DNA of 64,000 bases from Sphingobacterium thalpophilum (GTDB lineage: Bacteria > Bacteroidota > Bacteroidia > Sphingobacteriales > Sphingobacteriaceae), in assembly GCF_901482695.1 (NCBI RefSeq), contig NZ_LR590484.1, positions 3,968,001-4,032,000 on the forward strand. The letters run 5' to 3'. Shown one piece after another: positions 1 through 9,015 of this stretch. Below the pieces are notes generated by a model. The model saw only the letters and a program-made list of their open reading frames with translations. It was not told the origin of the DNA and did no database searches. The position numbers were made by a program, and so were the translations under genes. The stretch's first letter is position 1. Every line of letters starts with the position of its first letter.

Positions 1-1
1 A

Positions 2-1051
2 CACCAATACTGAACGTAGACGACCGAGCTGGTCTTTAAATAAGATCTGCTCGTCGATTATGTTCTTTCCATCCGCCGATAATTTCAGAATGCGTAAAGA
101 CTGATTTTTTAACGTGGCCAAAATGAGGCTATTTTGCCATTCAGGAATAGTTTGTAAGCCATAATAAGCCATTCCCGAAGGTGCGATAACGGGTGTCCAG
201 GATTTAATAGGCTCAGTTCTGGGGCTTCGTTTTGCAATGGCTTTTTCTTTTTCGGTATCGATTTTACCTTCAATCTGCGGCCAGCCATAATTTTTGAGCG
301 GTTGGATGAGGTTGATTTCGTCTTCAATGGCATCGCCATGCTCAGATGAATAGATGGTGCCCTTTGCATTATAGGTCAGCCCCTGCATATTACGAAAGCC
401 CCAGGCATAAACATAGCTGTTTGGGATAGGGTTGTCTGCTGGTATGCTGCCATCTAGGTTGAGCCGTAAGATCTTTCCGTTTAAAGAGCTGCTGTCCTGC
501 GCAAACGTATCGTTTGCTGCATCTCCAGTTGCCCAATAAACTTTCTCATCGGTCGAGACAATGACACGCGAGCCATTGTGTCCCGTATTGCCCGGTATTT
601 GCAGCATCAGTTTGGGATTGGATAACTTTCCGTCAGCACTGTAATGGTAACGGTATAAATTTGAAAAAATAAGACTGTCTCTTTTGCTGGTATAAGAAAG
701 ATAGAGAAAGGCCTGTCCGCCCTCTGGCTGATATAAGGACATGCCCAATAGACCTAGAGTCCGTTGATGGTAAACATCTTTTAGACTGTCAACCAAGCTT
801 ACACGCTTTGTTCGGATATCCAGTTTCCGGATGCTTCCGTCAATTTCCGAAAATAGAATGGTCTGATTGAAACGATCGTACTGCAAATCCCAAGGAACCC
901 GGAGTCCGCTCGCCTCTTTGGACAAAGAAAGTACACTTTCCTTCAGTTGGATACTATTGATTACAGGCGTCTCTTTTTCTTTGTCGCTGTAACAGCCGTG
1001 CAAGAACGGTAACAGTATCAATAGCCAGCCATATTTTATTTTTTTTCTCAT
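2..1051 (-). CDS. PQQ-type glucose/sorbosone dehydrogenase lipoprotein (partial)
   Basis: The reading frame is open from the ATG at 1051 to the left edge, so about 350 residues are visible and the C-terminus is missing. The N-terminus is a lipoprotein signal (LLPFLHGC, Cys20). The rest matches the soluble glucose/sorbosone dehydrogenase beta-propeller family: an early PWDL element, GHNGSR, ATGDAAND, YAWGFRNMQGL, SEHGDAIEDE and NYGWPQIEG, in the family order. Members oxidise sugars in the periplasm, often with PQQ, but many relatives have no proven substrate. It is transcribed divergently from susC, and the shared control region carries two TTGTATACAA palindromes. It is therefore probably co-regulated with the sugar locus, which is inference. 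Confidence 0.85.
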   Translation of the reverse strand, partial: MRKKIKYGWLLILLPFLHGCYSDKEKETPVINSIQLKESVLSLSKEASGLRVPWDLQYDRFNQTILFSEIDGSIRKLDIRTKRVSLVDSLKDVYHQRTLGLLGMSLYQPEGGQAFLYLSYTSKRDSLIFSNLYRYHYSADGKLSNPKLMLQIPGNTGHNGSRVIVSTDEKVYWATGDAANDTFAQDSSSLNGKILRLNLDGSIPADNPIPNSYVYAWGFRNMQGLTYNAKGTIYSSEHGDAIEDEINLIQPLKNYGWPQIEGKIDTEKEKAIAKRSPRTEPIKSWTPVIAPSGMAYYGLQTIPEWQNSLILATLKNQSLRILKLSADGKNIIDEQILFKDQLGRLRSVLV

Positions 1052-1134
1052 TGTCGGTCAATGGTTATTTTTTGATTTATGTGGTTAGGTCAAAAATAGT
1101 TTATTATAAATAAATATACAAAAAATAAATTATT

Positions 1135-1144
1135 TTGTATACAA
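1135..1144. promoter_or_regulatory. Putative GntR operator 1
   Basis: A perfect 10-bp palindrome TTGTATACAA. It is identical to the sites at 1271 and 9005, the latter lying against the GntR start codon. It overlaps a -7-like element on the + strand. Assignment to the GntR protein is inference from repetition and position. Confidence 0.6.
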
Positions 1145-1270
1145 TTTTATATGTGAGATTAGAAAGGTGTATGTTATGGTGTGCTGTTGTAGGTTGTCGA
1201 GCTGATGATAATGGTATTTTTCCCGTCTCTAAGAAAGTTGTTTTTGTAAAAAAGTAAAAAAAATATTGAA

Positions 1271-1280
1271 TTGTATACAA
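1271..1280. promoter_or_regulatory. Putative GntR operator 2
   Basis: A second perfect TTGTATACAA palindrome in the same control region, 136 bases from the first, near 13 helical turns. That spacing would allow looping, but this is speculative. Confidence 0.6.
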
Positions 1281-1315
1281 AAAATATATATTATTGTATT
1301 CACTATGATGAAGTG

Positions 1316-1363
1316 AAAATGTAGTACTTTGTTTTGATAAAACAAAACAAAGTACTACATTTT
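1316..1363 (+). repeat. Perfect 21-bp inverted repeat in susC leader
   Basis: The arms 1316-1336 and 1343-1363 are exact reverse complements around the loop ATAAAA. The hairpin ends 63 bases before the susC start. It is followed by TTTAAAATTG rather than a long T run, so it could be an attenuator, an mRNA stability element or an operator. It is not explained by the coding genes. Confidence 0.75.
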
Positions 1364-1426
1364 AAAATTGCCAATAAACTAAAGAGCTTATAAATCATTT
1401 ATTTAACCACTTTAACCTGAGTATTC

Positions 1427-4400
1427 ATGATACTAAAACAGATTAAAATCCGGGATGTAATAAACAGGAATTGTCTTTTGGTCGGGTTTCCTTTTATTTC
1501 CGCAGCAGCATTTGCTGCTGCGCCGTCTTTTCATTCTTATGTAAAGGTCCCGATTCAGCGTACTCTTCCTTCAGTTGGAGGAGCGGTAAATTTTCAGCAG
1601 CAGGTCATTGGGCAAGTGCTCGATGTCAAAGGTAACACTTTGGCTGGTGTGGAAGTGCGTAATCTCAAAAATTCGGCGGTAACAGTGACTGATCAGGAGG
1701 GGCGTTTCCGACTGAGTGCAGCCGCTATGGATCAGCTTCAGTTTCGGCTCATCGGCTTTAGTACGAGGGTAGTGGCGGCAAAGGATGCCGAGGTAATGGT
1801 ACTTGAGGCAGTCGAGAGTACGCTGGACGAAGTGGTGGTGGTGGGGTATGGTCAGCAGAAGAAAGAGAATCTGACAGGCTCGGTTTCCAGTGTGAAGTTT
1901 GATGAATCGACGGTAAGCCGCCCAAATATGAATTTGGCATCTGCGTTAGTGGGTAAAGCCTCTGGGCTCAATATCGCGCAGACTTCGGGCAGTCCAGGTG
2001 CAGAAGGCTTTGATCTGTTGGTACGGGGAAAGGGCACCATGAATGATGCTTCACCGCTGGTAGTGATTGACGGTGTGCCCGGGGCATTAAACGATGTCAA
2101 TCCCAATGATGTCGAAAGTATTTCTGTGCTGAAGGATGCATCGTCTGCGGCGATCTATGGTTCGCGTGCCGCCAATGGTGTTATTCTGGTAACGACCAAA
2201 CGTGGTAAGGGTGAGGATTTTTCGGTGACATACAATGGTTATTTCGGGCGACAACAGGTAGCGAAAAATATTGACTTTATTACCGATATGGCTACCCATA
2301 TGGAATTGGTGAACGAGTCTGAAGGTCGTGAAAAATACAGTCCGGAGTTAATTGATACTTGGCGTAAAGAGTCTGCAGCTGGTAATCCGTTGTACCCTAA
2401 TACCGACTGGTATAAAGAAATGCTGCAGGCGTCGCCGCTGACTGAGCATACGCTGTCGGTTCGCGGTGGCGGCAAAAAGGGTAATTTCGCGATGTCGCTG
2501 GGTTTTCTGGATAATAAAGGGATCGTAGACAATTCGGGTTATAAGAAATATGATTTCCGGATCAACGCGGATACCAAAATCAAAAATGTGCTGACCTTAG
2601 GTGGAAATGTCTTCGGTACCTGGTCTAATCGACAGCCGCTGGATGTGAGTAATTTTTTTGCCGCAATCCGCAATACTACTCCGGGTGTAATACCCCAATA
2701 TGAGGACGGAAGGTACGGTGGAGAGATGTTTCCCGGCTTGCCACAGGGTGCCAACCCGAGAGCTTATGTGGATAATATCCGCGGCGATTACGAACGGCAA
2801 AAGTTAGGGCTAAAGTTTTTTGGTATTCTGAATTTGATGGAAAATCTAGAATGGGAAAGCAGTTTTGGCTTTAATTATAATAATAACCGGAACTGGGAAT
2901 ATGTGCGGCCCTATTCCTTATGGAATTTGCAAACGGGATTGGAATATCAAAAGAAGCCGAGCGTTAGCAGTCTGTTCAACGGGAGTATCCGAAATTATAC
3001 CACTGTATTGAATTCACTACTGCGCTATCATGAAACAATTGCGGAACAGCATCATTTGGCTGTGCTAATAGGTTTTGATCAGCAATATAACCGGATGGAT
3101 AAGTTTGACGCGAAAAAGAACGATATATTGGGTGATGATGCAATCTATATTTTGGATGCGGGTGCGAATCTCGAAGCTATCAATGGTTCGGGTACCGATG
3201 ATGCTCTACAGTCTTATTTTGGTCGCGTGAACTATGATTTTAAAGGAAGATATCTGTTTGAGGCAAACGCGCGCTATGATGGTTCATCCCGATTTGCAAA
3301 AGAGAACCGCTGGGGATTTTTTCCGTCGTTTTCGGCTGGATGGCGACTGACGGAAGAGGAATTTGCGCGGCCGTTAAAAACAGTCTTCGATGAAATCAAA
3401 ATCCGCGGTTCATGGGGTAGGCTCGGTAACAATAGGATTGGGGATTACACTTATCAAGTTGTCTATGGATCTTACTTATATCCTTTCGGAGGTCAGCTAA
3501 CTCAGGGTGTTGCGCCCAAGGAGATTGCTAATAGCAAGATCCGGTGGGAGACGACAACGATCTCCAATATAGGTTTGGATCTGGCGCTGTTAAATAATAG
3601 ACTGACATTCAGTGCTGAGTATTTTGATCGAAATACATCGGATATCTTGACCAAAATTCCTATTCCGATGGTGATGGGCAACTTCTCGCCGCCTTGGCAG
3701 AATATTGCCGAAATGCGCAATAGGGGCGTCGATTTTCAGGCAGGATATTTTGCAAAAACCGGAACGGACTGGTCCTACGGTATCAGTGGGAATGTATCAT
3801 TTTTGAGTAATAAGGTGTTGAAATTCAATGGTAATAAGTCTATCAATGAAAGTTATATAACGATGGAAGGTAAGCCTTTCAACAGTTTCTATATGCTGGA
3901 GTTTGACCGGATCATTCAAGAGCAAAGTGAGATTGATCAGCTGAAGGCCGAGGGGTATACCTTTGGTACTTACGTGGGTGGAGAACCGAAGCCAGGGGAT
4001 ATGTTGTACAAAGATGTTAATGGCGATAAAGTGTTTAATGAAGAAGACCGTGTTGTAAAGGATTATTCGGGATTGCCAAAAGTGACCTACGGTTTGAATA
4101 TCAATGCGGGTTATAAAGGTTTCGATCTAAATGTTGTGGCGCACGGCGTAAGCGGGGTGAAACAGTATTGGGGAAACGACGGTTTCAATACATTTAATAT
4201 TAATGAAGGTTTCCTGCAGAATGCTGAAATTTTGAATCGCTGGACGCCTGAGAACCATTCCACCGAATATCCGCGTCTCCGTACCTCGGGCAGTGCACTC
4301 AACACGGTGTACAGCGACTATTGGCTGCATAATACCTCGTTTTTGAGAATTAAATCAGTGCAATTGGGTTATGCGTTGCCAAAAGAGATGTCAACAAGGT

Positions 4401-4543
4401 TTAAAGTGGAACGTTTCCGTGTTTTCGCCAACCTGGAAAATTATTTTACATTCACTAAGTTCAAGGGGTATAATCCTGAAAATGCCAGTATTTCCTATCC
4501 TTTAATGAAGCAGTGGGTGATCGGTTTAAATGTAACATTTTAA
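1427..4543 (+). CDS. SusC/RagA-family TonB-dependent outer membrane transporter
   Basis: A 1038-residue protein. It has a cleavable N-terminal segment (hydrophobic around residues 16-32), a carboxypeptidase-D-like domain at about 60-128, a TonB-box-like EVVVVGYG at 135-142, a plug domain (about 150-255, with the family's SVLKDASSAAIYGSRAANG) and a C-terminal 22-strand-type barrel ending in aromatic-rich strands. SusC proteins import oligosaccharides through the outer membrane using TonB energy, with SusD as the lid. The susD gene follows after 11 bases and the heparinase-like gene after that, so the three form an operon. The leader carries palindromes and a long hairpin. The cargo cannot be read from the sequence; the genes around it suggest an acidic, possibly N-acylated oligosaccharide. 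Confidence 0.95.
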   Translation: MILKQIKIRDVINRNCLLVGFPFISAAAFAAAPSFHSYVKVPIQRTLPSVGGAVNFQQQVIGQVLDVKGNTLAGVEVRNLKNSAVTVTDQEGRFRLSAAAMDQLQFRLIGFSTRVVAAKDAEVMVLEAVESTLDEVVVVGYGQQKKENLTGSVSSVKFDESTVSRPNMNLASALVGKASGLNIAQTSGSPGAEGFDLLVRGKGTMNDASPLVVIDGVPGALNDVNPNDVESISVLKDASSAAIYGSRAANGVILVTTKRGKGEDFSVTYNGYFGRQQVAKNIDFITDMATHMELVNESEGREKYSPELIDTWRKESAAGNPLYPNTDWYKEMLQASPLTEHTLSVRGGGKKGNFAMSLGFLDNKGIVDNSGYKKYDFRINADTKIKNVLTLGGNVFGTWSNRQPLDVSNFFAAIRNTTPGVIPQYEDGRYGGEMFPGLPQGANPRAYVDNIRGDYERQKLGLKFFGILNLMENLEWESSFGFNYNNNRNWEYVRPYSLWNLQTGLEYQKKPSVSSLFNGSIRNYTTVLNSLLRYHETIAEQHHLAVLIGFDQQYNRMDKFDAKKNDILGDDAIYILDAGANLEAINGSGTDDALQSYFGRVNYDFKGRYLFEANARYDGSSRFAKENRWGFFPSFSAGWRLTEEEFARPLKTVFDEIKIRGSWGRLGNNRIGDYTYQVVYGSYLYPFGGQLTQGVAPKEIANSKIRWETTTISNIGLDLALLNNRLTFSAEYFDRNTSDILTKIPIPMVMGNFSPPWQNIAEMRNRGVDFQAGYFAKTGTDWSYGISGNVSFLSNKVLKFNGNKSINESYITMEGKPFNSFYMLEFDRIIQEQSEIDQLKAEGYTFGTYVGGEPKPGDMLYKDVNGDKVFNEEDRVVKDYSGLPKVTYGLNINAGYKGFDLNVVAHGVSGVKQYWGNDGFNTFNINEGFLQNAEILNRWTPENHSTEYPRLRTSGSALNTVYSDYWLHNTSFLRIKSVQLGYALPKEMSTRFKVERFRVFANLENYFTFTKFKGYNPENASISYPLMKQWVIGLNVTF

Positions 4544-4554
4544 GATGAAAAGCC

Positions 4555-6171
4555 ATGATTAAAAAATATAATAAGATAATAGTTGCGTCACTCGCACTTG
4601 TTTTTTTGAGCTCCTGTAGCGATTTTTTGGACCGGAACTCTTTGGTCGGTTTGTCTGAAGAGAGTTTTTGGAAATCTGAACAGGATGCTGTGATGGGGGT
4701 AAACACCTTGTATCATGCGAATAGAGAATTTACCAATAGTATTGTCATTTATGGGATGATGGATGATTTTACCGATATTTCGTACCAGTCTTTTGCGACA
4801 GGGCTGACGACAGGTGTGTTTCCTGCTAATGCGGGTTTCTACCTGACGTCCTGGGGAATATTTTTTAAGGGCGTGTACAGGGCGAATACAGCATTGAAAA
4901 ATATTCCAGCCATCAGTATGAGCGAGGCGGTAAAAAAAAGAAGTATAGGCGAAGCGAAATTTTTTAGGGGATATTTTTACTTTAAATTGTGGGATTATTT
5001 TGGAGGGGTGCCTTTGTATGATACACCTGTCAATGTGGACGAATCCTATAAGCCGCGTAATACAGATAAAGAGGTGTATGAGTTTATTGTAAAGGATATG
5101 ACCGAAGCGTACGAGGCTCTGCCGGAGGTGTATGATGCTTCAAATAAAGGACGTGTGACTAAGTGGGCTGCGCTGGCAATGCGTGGTAAAGCGCATCTCT
5201 GGGCAAAGGAGTATGCGAAAGCTGCAGCAGATTTTAAAGAGCTGATGGAGAAAAGCGATCGCAGGCTGCTGGCCGACTTTCATACGCTGTTCCGGGTTGC
5301 CGGAAATAATAATAGTGAAGTGATTTTTGATGTTCAATATATTGCTGAACAGGGGCATGGGATTGCGACTGACCGTAATTACGGAAATGCACGCGGGGCG
5401 ACCACGGGATCGCAGCGGACCCGGCCAACACCGAAGCTTGTCAATGCTTTTGAAATGGAGGACGGTACACCTTTTGACTTCGCGAACTATACCAATGCAA
5501 ATGGTCAGCCATTCAATCCGAACAGTGTCGAAGACTGGAAAGATGAGGCTTCTGTCCGTAAGCTGTTTGAAAAGCGTGATCCGCGTCTACAACAGTCAAT
5601 TGTGGTGCCATGGTCGACGTTTGTTGGGCGTGGTGGTGTTGCCTATCTGTATAAATTTCCAGTTGCAACCACAGATCCAAATGCTTATGTACCGGTATGG
5701 ACAAATGGAAGTTATGCTTGGCGTAAGTTTGTGGAGACAGGCTCTGTTTATACCTTGCAGGATAATATGCCTCAGAATTTTCCATTGATCCGCCTGGCCG
5801 ATGTGCTGTTGATGTATGCAGAAGCAAGGAATGAAGTGCTGAGTGCTCCCGATCAGACGGTATATGATGCGGTAAATGCAGTCCGTAAAAGAGCTAAGAT
5901 GCCAGATTTGCCGTCTGCTCTTACAAAGGAGCAAATGCGTGAGCGGATACGGCATGAGCGGATGGTGGAACTGGCAGGTGAGGGGCAGCGGTACTCAGAT
6001 ATCCGGCGCTGGAGGATTGCAAAGGATGTTGTGGATAAGGTCTGGATGACTGATTTTAATGGGACGCAAATCCGGCAACGTGGATTTCCGGATCATTATT
6101 ACCTGTGGCCGATTCCCCAAGCTGAAAGAGATGTGAATCCAAGCCTGACCCAGAACCCGGGCTGGGAGTAG
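4555..6171 (+). CDS. SusD/RagB-family nutrient-binding lipoprotein
   Basis: A 538-residue protein with a lipoprotein signal ending in LALVFLSSC (Cys21) and the family's early SDFLDR and SEESFWK motifs. TPR-like helices follow, then a C-terminal region with RLADVLLMYAEARNE, RHERMVELAGEGQRYSDIRR and the terminal LWPIPQAERDVNP, all typical of SusD. It sits on the cell surface as the glycan-binding lid of the SusC channel. It lies 11 bases after susC and 48 bases before the heparinase-like gene. It contains no enzymatic motif. Confidence 0.95.
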   Translation: MIKKYNKIIVASLALVFLSSCSDFLDRNSLVGLSEESFWKSEQDAVMGVNTLYHANREFTNSIVIYGMMDDFTDISYQSFATGLTTGVFPANAGFYLTSWGIFFKGVYRANTALKNIPAISMSEAVKKRSIGEAKFFRGYFYFKLWDYFGGVPLYDTPVNVDESYKPRNTDKEVYEFIVKDMTEAYEALPEVYDASNKGRVTKWAALAMRGKAHLWAKEYAKAAADFKELMEKSDRRLLADFHTLFRVAGNNNSEVIFDVQYIAEQGHGIATDRNYGNARGATTGSQRTRPTPKLVNAFEMEDGTPFDFANYTNANGQPFNPNSVEDWKDEASVRKLFEKRDPRLQQSIVVPWSTFVGRGGVAYLYKFPVATTDPNAYVPVWTNGSYAWRKFVETGSVYTLQDNMPQNFPLIRLADVLLMYAEARNEVLSAPDQTVYDAVNAVRKRAKMPDLPSALTKEQMRERIRHERMVELAGEGQRYSDIRRWRIAKDVVDKVWMTDFNGTQIRQRGFPDHYYLWPIPQAERDVNPSLTQNPGWE

Positions 6172-6219
6172 ACCGGTTTCTGTCTGTTATTTAAATATTG
6201 TGTTCTATTTTTTTTTGTA

Positions 6220-8949
6220 ATGAATTTGATAAAAAGGTGTGTTTCTTTGTTTCTGATGCTACTTGTGATGTCAGCTTCCTATGGTCAGGACAATGCAGCT
6301 TCGGTGGACCTGAGCTATGGCCGCTTCAATAAAAAGATGGTTGTGTCCGGAAAAATCCGAGGAAAAAAGGGCTGGTGGCTGGCTTTGGCTCCCGGGGCGG
6401 GTTATCCTGCCCGTCCGGCGGATATCGAGGTAACGCTTGCTGTGCCCAAAACAGGCTGGTATATTCTCGAGACTGAGTCAGGGCCTGTGGATCCTGAACG
6501 CCTAAAGCAACAGGATACCACAGGGATGTTAACAACGGTTGCCTATTTTCAGCTGGGTAAACAACGGGTGACCAAGCGTATAGTATACGACAAGCTGAAG
6601 GGTGGACGGCAAGAACTGGGTAAATTTGAGCTGTCCAATACGGCAGAAAGATTAAAAATCTGGCTACCTGCTCATTTGGTGTTGTATGGTTTGCGTATCA
6701 AGCCTTATGTCCCGCCGGTCGCTCCTCTTGAAGCGATCCGTTACCAGCCTGCTGTTGTACCGTCAAAAGAGAGACCAAGGCTATGGGTGAATAAAGAGAG
6801 TCTGCCGGTTGTCCGCGGACGGCTTTTGTCGGCGGAAAATGCTCCGGCCTGGGCAAAGGTGAAAGCTCTCGCTCTGGAACCGTATCGGTTTTTGACCAAT
6901 AACCAGCAAGAGATGTTTTACGACGAGGTGCTGGAGCGTGTCATCGAACAGAAAGCGTTTTATTACCTGATGACGCAAGATGAACGTATTGGCCGTGAAG
7001 CTGTAGATCTGGTATCGCGTTATCTGTCGGTTTTGCAATTTGGAAACGTGACATATGGCGATATCACCCGGGAACTGGGGCGTGCGATCTATATTGGAGC
7101 GTTGGTCTACGATTGGTGTTATCCATTATTGAGTACAGATGTCAAGTTTCAGATGCAAAAGGACTTTAAGAGGCTGGTTATGGATATGGAGGTCGGCTGG
7201 CCTCCGTTTTATGGTTTGGAGAGTATAATTAATGGGCATGGAAATGAGGCGCAGATCTGTCGGGATATGCTCTCCTGGAGTCTGGCTGTTTATGATGAAG
7301 ACCCTGAACCTTATCAATATGTTGCATATACAGTACTGGAGCAATTGATACCAATGCGCAAGTTTGAATACCAATCACCGCGACATAATCAGGGCGTAGA
7401 CTACGGCGGTTACAGATTTGGCTGGGAGATGCATGCGGCCTGGCTGTACTACCGCATGCTAGGGCATGCTGTCTTTGACGATAATATCAAGAATATGCCT
7501 TACTACTGGCTGTATATGCGTACTCCGGATGGTAAGATGCTGCGTGATGGGGATATGTTCAACGTGAAGTACAATTCCAGTGACGATTTTTATTGGAAAA
7601 ATCCGCAGACGATGCTGCTCTGTTATGCTTATTCAGGGAACGCAATGATAAAGGCTGAATTCTTAAAACAGGGAGGTCTGCCGGATAATCCGGTATTGTT
7701 CCTGTTGTTAAATGATCCTGGTCTAAAAGCTGATTTTGATCGCTCAAAATTGCCCTTGACCAAAGATTTTGGACCTGTCCTCGGGTCTATGGTGGCTCGT
7801 ACGGGCTGGGGAGAGGAAAAAACGAGTAGTGATGTTATTGCTGAAATAAAAGGTGGTGGTTATCATTTCGGGAATCATCAGCATGCCGATGCGGGGGCTT
7901 TACAGATCTATCATCACGGTATTCAGGTCGGCGACCTTGGCCTGTATCTTTCGTATGGTTCACCTTACGATTTTAACTTTAATAAACGTTCCGTCGCACA
8001 TAGCATGCTTTTGGTGCGCGATCCCGATGAACCATTATTGTTCCGTACCCGGACAAATGATGGGGGAGTGCGTTTTAGTCAACGCTTTCCGCGAACTGTT
8101 CAGGAAGTTTTGGGCGACTCGTGGTTTCACACTGGAGCGGTGAGGGCTTCAGCGTTCGGTCCGGATCCTATTCGGCCATCTTACAGCTATTTCAATGTTG
8201 ATCTCACTGCTGCCTATTCGCCTAAAGTAAAGACCTATGCAAAAAGTTTTATCTTTTTGAATCTCAAACGCAAAGATGTGCCAGCGGCAATCGTATTGCT
8301 GGATGAGTTAAAAAGCAATAATCATGAATTTCGACCGTTCTGGCAGATTAACACACTTAACGAGCCCAAAGTGGGGATGCAGGGGTTTATTTTGAATAGT
8401 CAGTTTAAGGGGATGAAGGGTACGACTTACGTCGATATGTTTAAGCCACGGGCAGCGGATCGGGAAGTGGCGCTCTTTGGAGGTGATTCTACAGCTTATG
8501 TGTTCGGAGATCTGTATCAGGTGAAATCACCTTGGCCCGAAGCACGTGGGACGCGTATCCTTGTTAGTCCTAAAGGTAAGAGTGATCGAATGAGTTATGC
8601 GACAGTCTTTCAGATGGTGGAAGGTGATGAAGCAAAATTGCAGGTGCATTATGAGGAAAGGGAGGATTACTACTTGGTTCGGATCGCAGACCGATTGGTG
8701 GTGGCGGTCAAGCCGGACCGCTATCTTGAAAAGGCAATTGAAATCGCTGTGCCCGCAGATCGTGAATATGAGGTGGTTGTTGTAGGGCTACAAGATGGTT
8801 TTTGGAATGTGAAAAATCCGTCGAAAAATAGTAGCTTTAATATAAATATCTTGAAGGGGAATCATACAGTCAGCTGGAAATCCAGAGCAGAGTTGTTTTA
8901 CTTATCTCCGGGCAGACCGTATGATGCCCGTGAAGGACTGTTTCGGTAA
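6220..8949 (+). CDS. Heparinase II/III-family polysaccharide lyase-like protein
   Basis: A 909-residue secreted protein with a signal peptide of about 22 residues ending ASYGQ. The middle part (about 200-480) is helical, like an alpha/alpha toroid. Around residues 545-570 it has GGYHFGNHQHADAG followed by IQVGDLGLYLSYG, the heparinase II/III signature with conserved His and Asp. The C-terminal part is beta-rich. The family includes heparin, heparan, alginate and oligo-uronide lyases, which act by beta-elimination on uronic acid sugars. As the third gene of the susCD operon it is the only obvious polymer-cleaving enzyme in the locus. The substrate is unknown. The length exceeds most characterised lyases, because of an extra N-terminal beta domain (about 30-160). 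Confidence 0.85.
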   Translation: MNLIKRCVSLFLMLLVMSASYGQDNAASVDLSYGRFNKKMVVSGKIRGKKGWWLALAPGAGYPARPADIEVTLAVPKTGWYILETESGPVDPERLKQQDTTGMLTTVAYFQLGKQRVTKRIVYDKLKGGRQELGKFELSNTAERLKIWLPAHLVLYGLRIKPYVPPVAPLEAIRYQPAVVPSKERPRLWVNKESLPVVRGRLLSAENAPAWAKVKALALEPYRFLTNNQQEMFYDEVLERVIEQKAFYYLMTQDERIGREAVDLVSRYLSVLQFGNVTYGDITRELGRAIYIGALVYDWCYPLLSTDVKFQMQKDFKRLVMDMEVGWPPFYGLESIINGHGNEAQICRDMLSWSLAVYDEDPEPYQYVAYTVLEQLIPMRKFEYQSPRHNQGVDYGGYRFGWEMHAAWLYYRMLGHAVFDDNIKNMPYYWLYMRTPDGKMLRDGDMFNVKYNSSDDFYWKNPQTMLLCYAYSGNAMIKAEFLKQGGLPDNPVLFLLLNDPGLKADFDRSKLPLTKDFGPVLGSMVARTGWGEEKTSSDVIAEIKGGGYHFGNHQHADAGALQIYHHGIQVGDLGLYLSYGSPYDFNFNKRSVAHSMLLVRDPDEPLLFRTRTNDGGVRFSQRFPRTVQEVLGDSWFHTGAVRASAFGPDPIRPSYSYFNVDLTAAYSPKVKTYAKSFIFLNLKRKDVPAAIVLLDELKSNNHEFRPFWQINTLNEPKVGMQGFILNSQFKGMKGTTYVDMFKPRAADREVALFGGDSTAYVFGDLYQVKSPWPEARGTRILVSPKGKSDRMSYATVFQMVEGDEAKLQVHYEEREDYYLVRIADRLVVAVKPDRYLEKAIEIAVPADREYEVVVVGLQDGFWNVKNPSKNSSFNINILKGNHTVSWKSRAELFYLSPGRPYDAREGLFR

Positions 8950-8989
8950 GCAATATGATGTTTAAATTTTTTAATTGATTTTGTATTCT

Positions 8990-8997
8990 TATTTTTG
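8990..8997 (+). promoter_or_regulatory. -7 box of the GntR gene
   Basis: TATTTTTG matches the Bacteroidota -7 consensus TAnnTTTG. The predicted start of transcription (about 9002) falls on or beside the palindrome at 9004-9015, a layout suited to autorepression. The -33 element is unclear. Confidence 0.5.
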
Positions 8998-9003
8998 TGT
9001 AAA

Positions 9004-9015
9004 ATTGTATACAAT
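9004..9015. promoter_or_regulatory. Putative GntR operator 3 (autoregulatory)
   Basis: ATTGTATACAAT is a perfect 12-bp palindrome, the best copy in the window. It ends one base before the ATG of the GntR regulator at 9016. Confidence 0.7.

Larger units (their letters stand above)
1052..1426. promoter_or_regulatory. Divergent control region and long susC leader
   Basis: This 375-base AT-rich region has no gene. It holds two TTGTATACAA palindromes (1135-1144 and 1271-1280, centres 136 bases apart) and a perfect 21-bp hairpin (1316-1363) just before susC. A TATTTTG element at 1131-1137 overlaps the first palindrome and resembles a -7 box one T short. If used, it would give susC a leader of nearly 300 nt containing the second palindrome and the hairpin. 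Confidence 0.6.

Noticed and set aside
5327..5788. 153-codon + strand frame inside susD
   Set aside because: It lies wholly in another frame of the well-supported susD gene, and its composition is rich in Cys, Met, Ile and Arg without family motifs.
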